From the NCBI RefSeq assembly GCF_041146395.1, contig NC_090984.1, positions 82,781,114-82,845,113 of the forward strand: a stretch of 64,000 nt of DNA. The letters are read 5' to 3'. Positions 62,520 to 64,000 of the stretch are shown here, one piece after another (the first letter of the stretch is position 1; each line of letters opens with the position of its first letter). The DNA is from Eulemur rufifrons (lineage: Eukaryota > Chordata > Mammalia > Primates > Lemuridae). The notes under the pieces were generated by a model. That model searched no databases, was not told the DNA's origin, and saw only the letters and a list, made by a program, of their open reading frames with translations. A program made the position numbers and the translations under genes.

Positions 62520-63170
62520 CTCTCTAATTCCATCCTCTTTTTTCCTCCTTTCCAAAAGCTATTATTTGGACTTTTTATTTATCATTCCCCTGCTTTTACT
62601 TACATTGTTCAGTTTTGCCTGTTTTTGAACTTTAAATAAATAGAATCATGTTTTTTTTTCTGGCTTAGATTTTTACCCAACATTATGTTTTGAGATTCAT
62701 CTGGGTGGTTGTACATAGCTGTAGTTCACTCATTTTCACTGTTATCTAGCGTTAATTAGTGTATCATTATCATTCTTCTACTGTATGCAATATTATACCC
62801 ACTTTATTCATTCTACCCATTTTGGGCATTTGGGTTGTCTCCAGCTTTTCACTCTGATGCACAATGCCACTCTGTGCATTCTGTGTATGTCCCCTAGTCC
62901 ACATCCAGGAGTTTTTCTAGGACATTCTCTTTGGAGTTCAGTTGCTAGGGCATAAAACATGCAAATGTTCAGCTTTACTAGGTTGACCATTAGTGGTTGC
63001 ACCAATTTACTCTTCATTAGCAGCGTAAAGAGTTCCTGTTGCTCCCCTTGTCAACAGTAAAGTGTTGACAAGTGAAGTGTTGAACTGAACTGTCATCCAG
63101 CTCTCTGAATTTTAATTTTTATTGGTTTTATTGCAAATATATTCTTAAATTCTTTTTTTAAATAACAAAA
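62520..63170 (-). mobile_element. L1M 3' region, antisense
   Basis: TTTTTACCCAACATTATGTT, TTGAGATTCATCTGGGTGGT, GGGCATTTGGGTTGTCTCCA, GAGTTCAGTTGCTAGGGCAT and CATTAGTGGTTGCACCAATT keep the L1M order. Confidence 0.85.
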
Positions 63171-63344
63171 AGTTGGGTTTTCATTAACTATCTTGGTGAA
63201 AGAGACAAGGACATAAATTGGTTTTTGTTTATTACATTTGATAAAGTTAAATGCATCATTGAGGTAGGCTCTGCCCCTAGGTACATGTTTTCAAGCAATA
63301 TCAAGCCTAAAATTCTTTTTTCTTTAAATATTTTCATTCTTAGA

Positions 63345-64000
63345 TATTTTTACAAAAGTAACACGTTCTTGTTTTTACAAATAAAAAGCTATATAAAGAT
63401 GTTCATTTCTGGCTTCCTCCCCTGCCTCTCCCCTTCCCCAGGTAACCAGTGTTAGTGCTTTGGGGAGCATCATTGTATATTTTTCTTCATGGTCATAAAT
63501 ATGTAATAAAAGTATGTTAAATTGCAACTTATGAGATTGTCATTTTATTAGGTCAATAGCAGTTGAATATCAGCAATTTCATGTAGTTCAGTCACGTACA
63601 TTCATATCATGTAGTTTGGGGATTTTTCAAGTATGAGTTACTGTGTAACTATGTTTTACATGATAAATGTCACAGGTGTTCACCTAGCCCATAGGTGTGG
63701 ATCTAATTCATTCATGTTAATGATTGCATAGTGTTGACTCCATTGACCCATGTGGAGAGACGTTACCTTGGTCTCCCTTGGCTGTGGTGTTTCTTTTAAC
63801 TAACCTGTCCTTATACACCAGTGCTTCACTCTAATCCCAGCAGGGGTTTTGTTGAATCAAAGGGCACATGTTTCTTAAATTTTAAACTGTATTGCTAGAT
63901 TTCTTTCCAAAAAGGTTGTAGCAATTCAGACTCCCATTAGCAAGTAGGAGACTGCTTATTTTTATAGTCTAGTCACCACTGAGAATTACCACTTTATCAG
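63345..64000 (-). mobile_element. Old L1M-type element, antisense, running off the window
   Basis: AAAAGTAACACGTTCTTGTT, CCAGGTAACCAGTGTTAGTG, GATTGCATAGTGTTGACTCC, TTTGTTGAATCAAAGGGCAC and AAAAGGTTGTAGCAATTCAG follow the same 3' L1M layout as 46375-47600. Confidence 0.75.

Overview
This window reads as nuclear DNA of a primate, most likely a strepsirrhine (lemur or loris group). Five full-length Alu elements share features I associate with strepsirrhine Alus. These are a first-arm insert reading 'AGAAAGAAATTA...GGACA.CTAAAAATATATA', the phrase 'GCCTGAGCAAGAG', and the right-arm phrase 'GTGAGCTAGGCTGA.GCCACGGCACTC'. The remaining repeats fit a primate: older AluJ-like copies, L1M/L1MA 3' ends, L2, MIR, MaLR/ERVL-type LTRs, MER1 and MER5 hAT fragments. 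This assignment rests on pattern memory, not on a database search.

I found no complete protein-coding gene. No open frame has a convincing exon structure or a family I recognise, and the longer ones lie in repeats or look like chance. What may belong to a gene are three CpG-rich patches. They lie at the left edge (1-163), at about 20.16-20.39 kb and at about 32.04-32.28 kb. Each ends in a good splice donor on the + strand (AAG/GTAGGC, CAG/GTAACC, AAG/GTAAAG). The simplest reading is that the window covers the 5' part of a + strand gene with alternative first or early non-coding exons, followed by a long intron. I cannot name the gene.

Layout: 0-4.2 kb holds the CpG-rich edge and a long L2 split by an Alu. 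4.2-15 kb is repeat-rich, with a small mariner-like element, MaLR LTRs, MER1, two young Alus, and a diverged pair of about 230-bp units. 15-21 kb is repeat-poor around the 20 kb CpG patch. It holds two RFX X-box-like palindromes and a small local duplication, one copy of which was split by an L1. 21-31 kb is mostly L2, LTR and old Alu. 31.3-34.5 kb is repeat-poor around the 32 kb CpG patch, which contains a four-run G-quadruplex motif. 35-64 kb is intron-like or intergenic, with L1M, LTR, L2 and MIR remnants, three Alus and a 122-bp polypyrimidine minisatellite.

Nothing here looks like a novel gene system. The items most worth a second look are the alternative-promoter hypothesis, the X-box pair, the G4 motif, the mariner-like palindrome, the two local duplications, and an unexplained coding-like segment at 51.8-52.1 kb. 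Boundaries of old repeats are approximate, usually within 10-40 bases.
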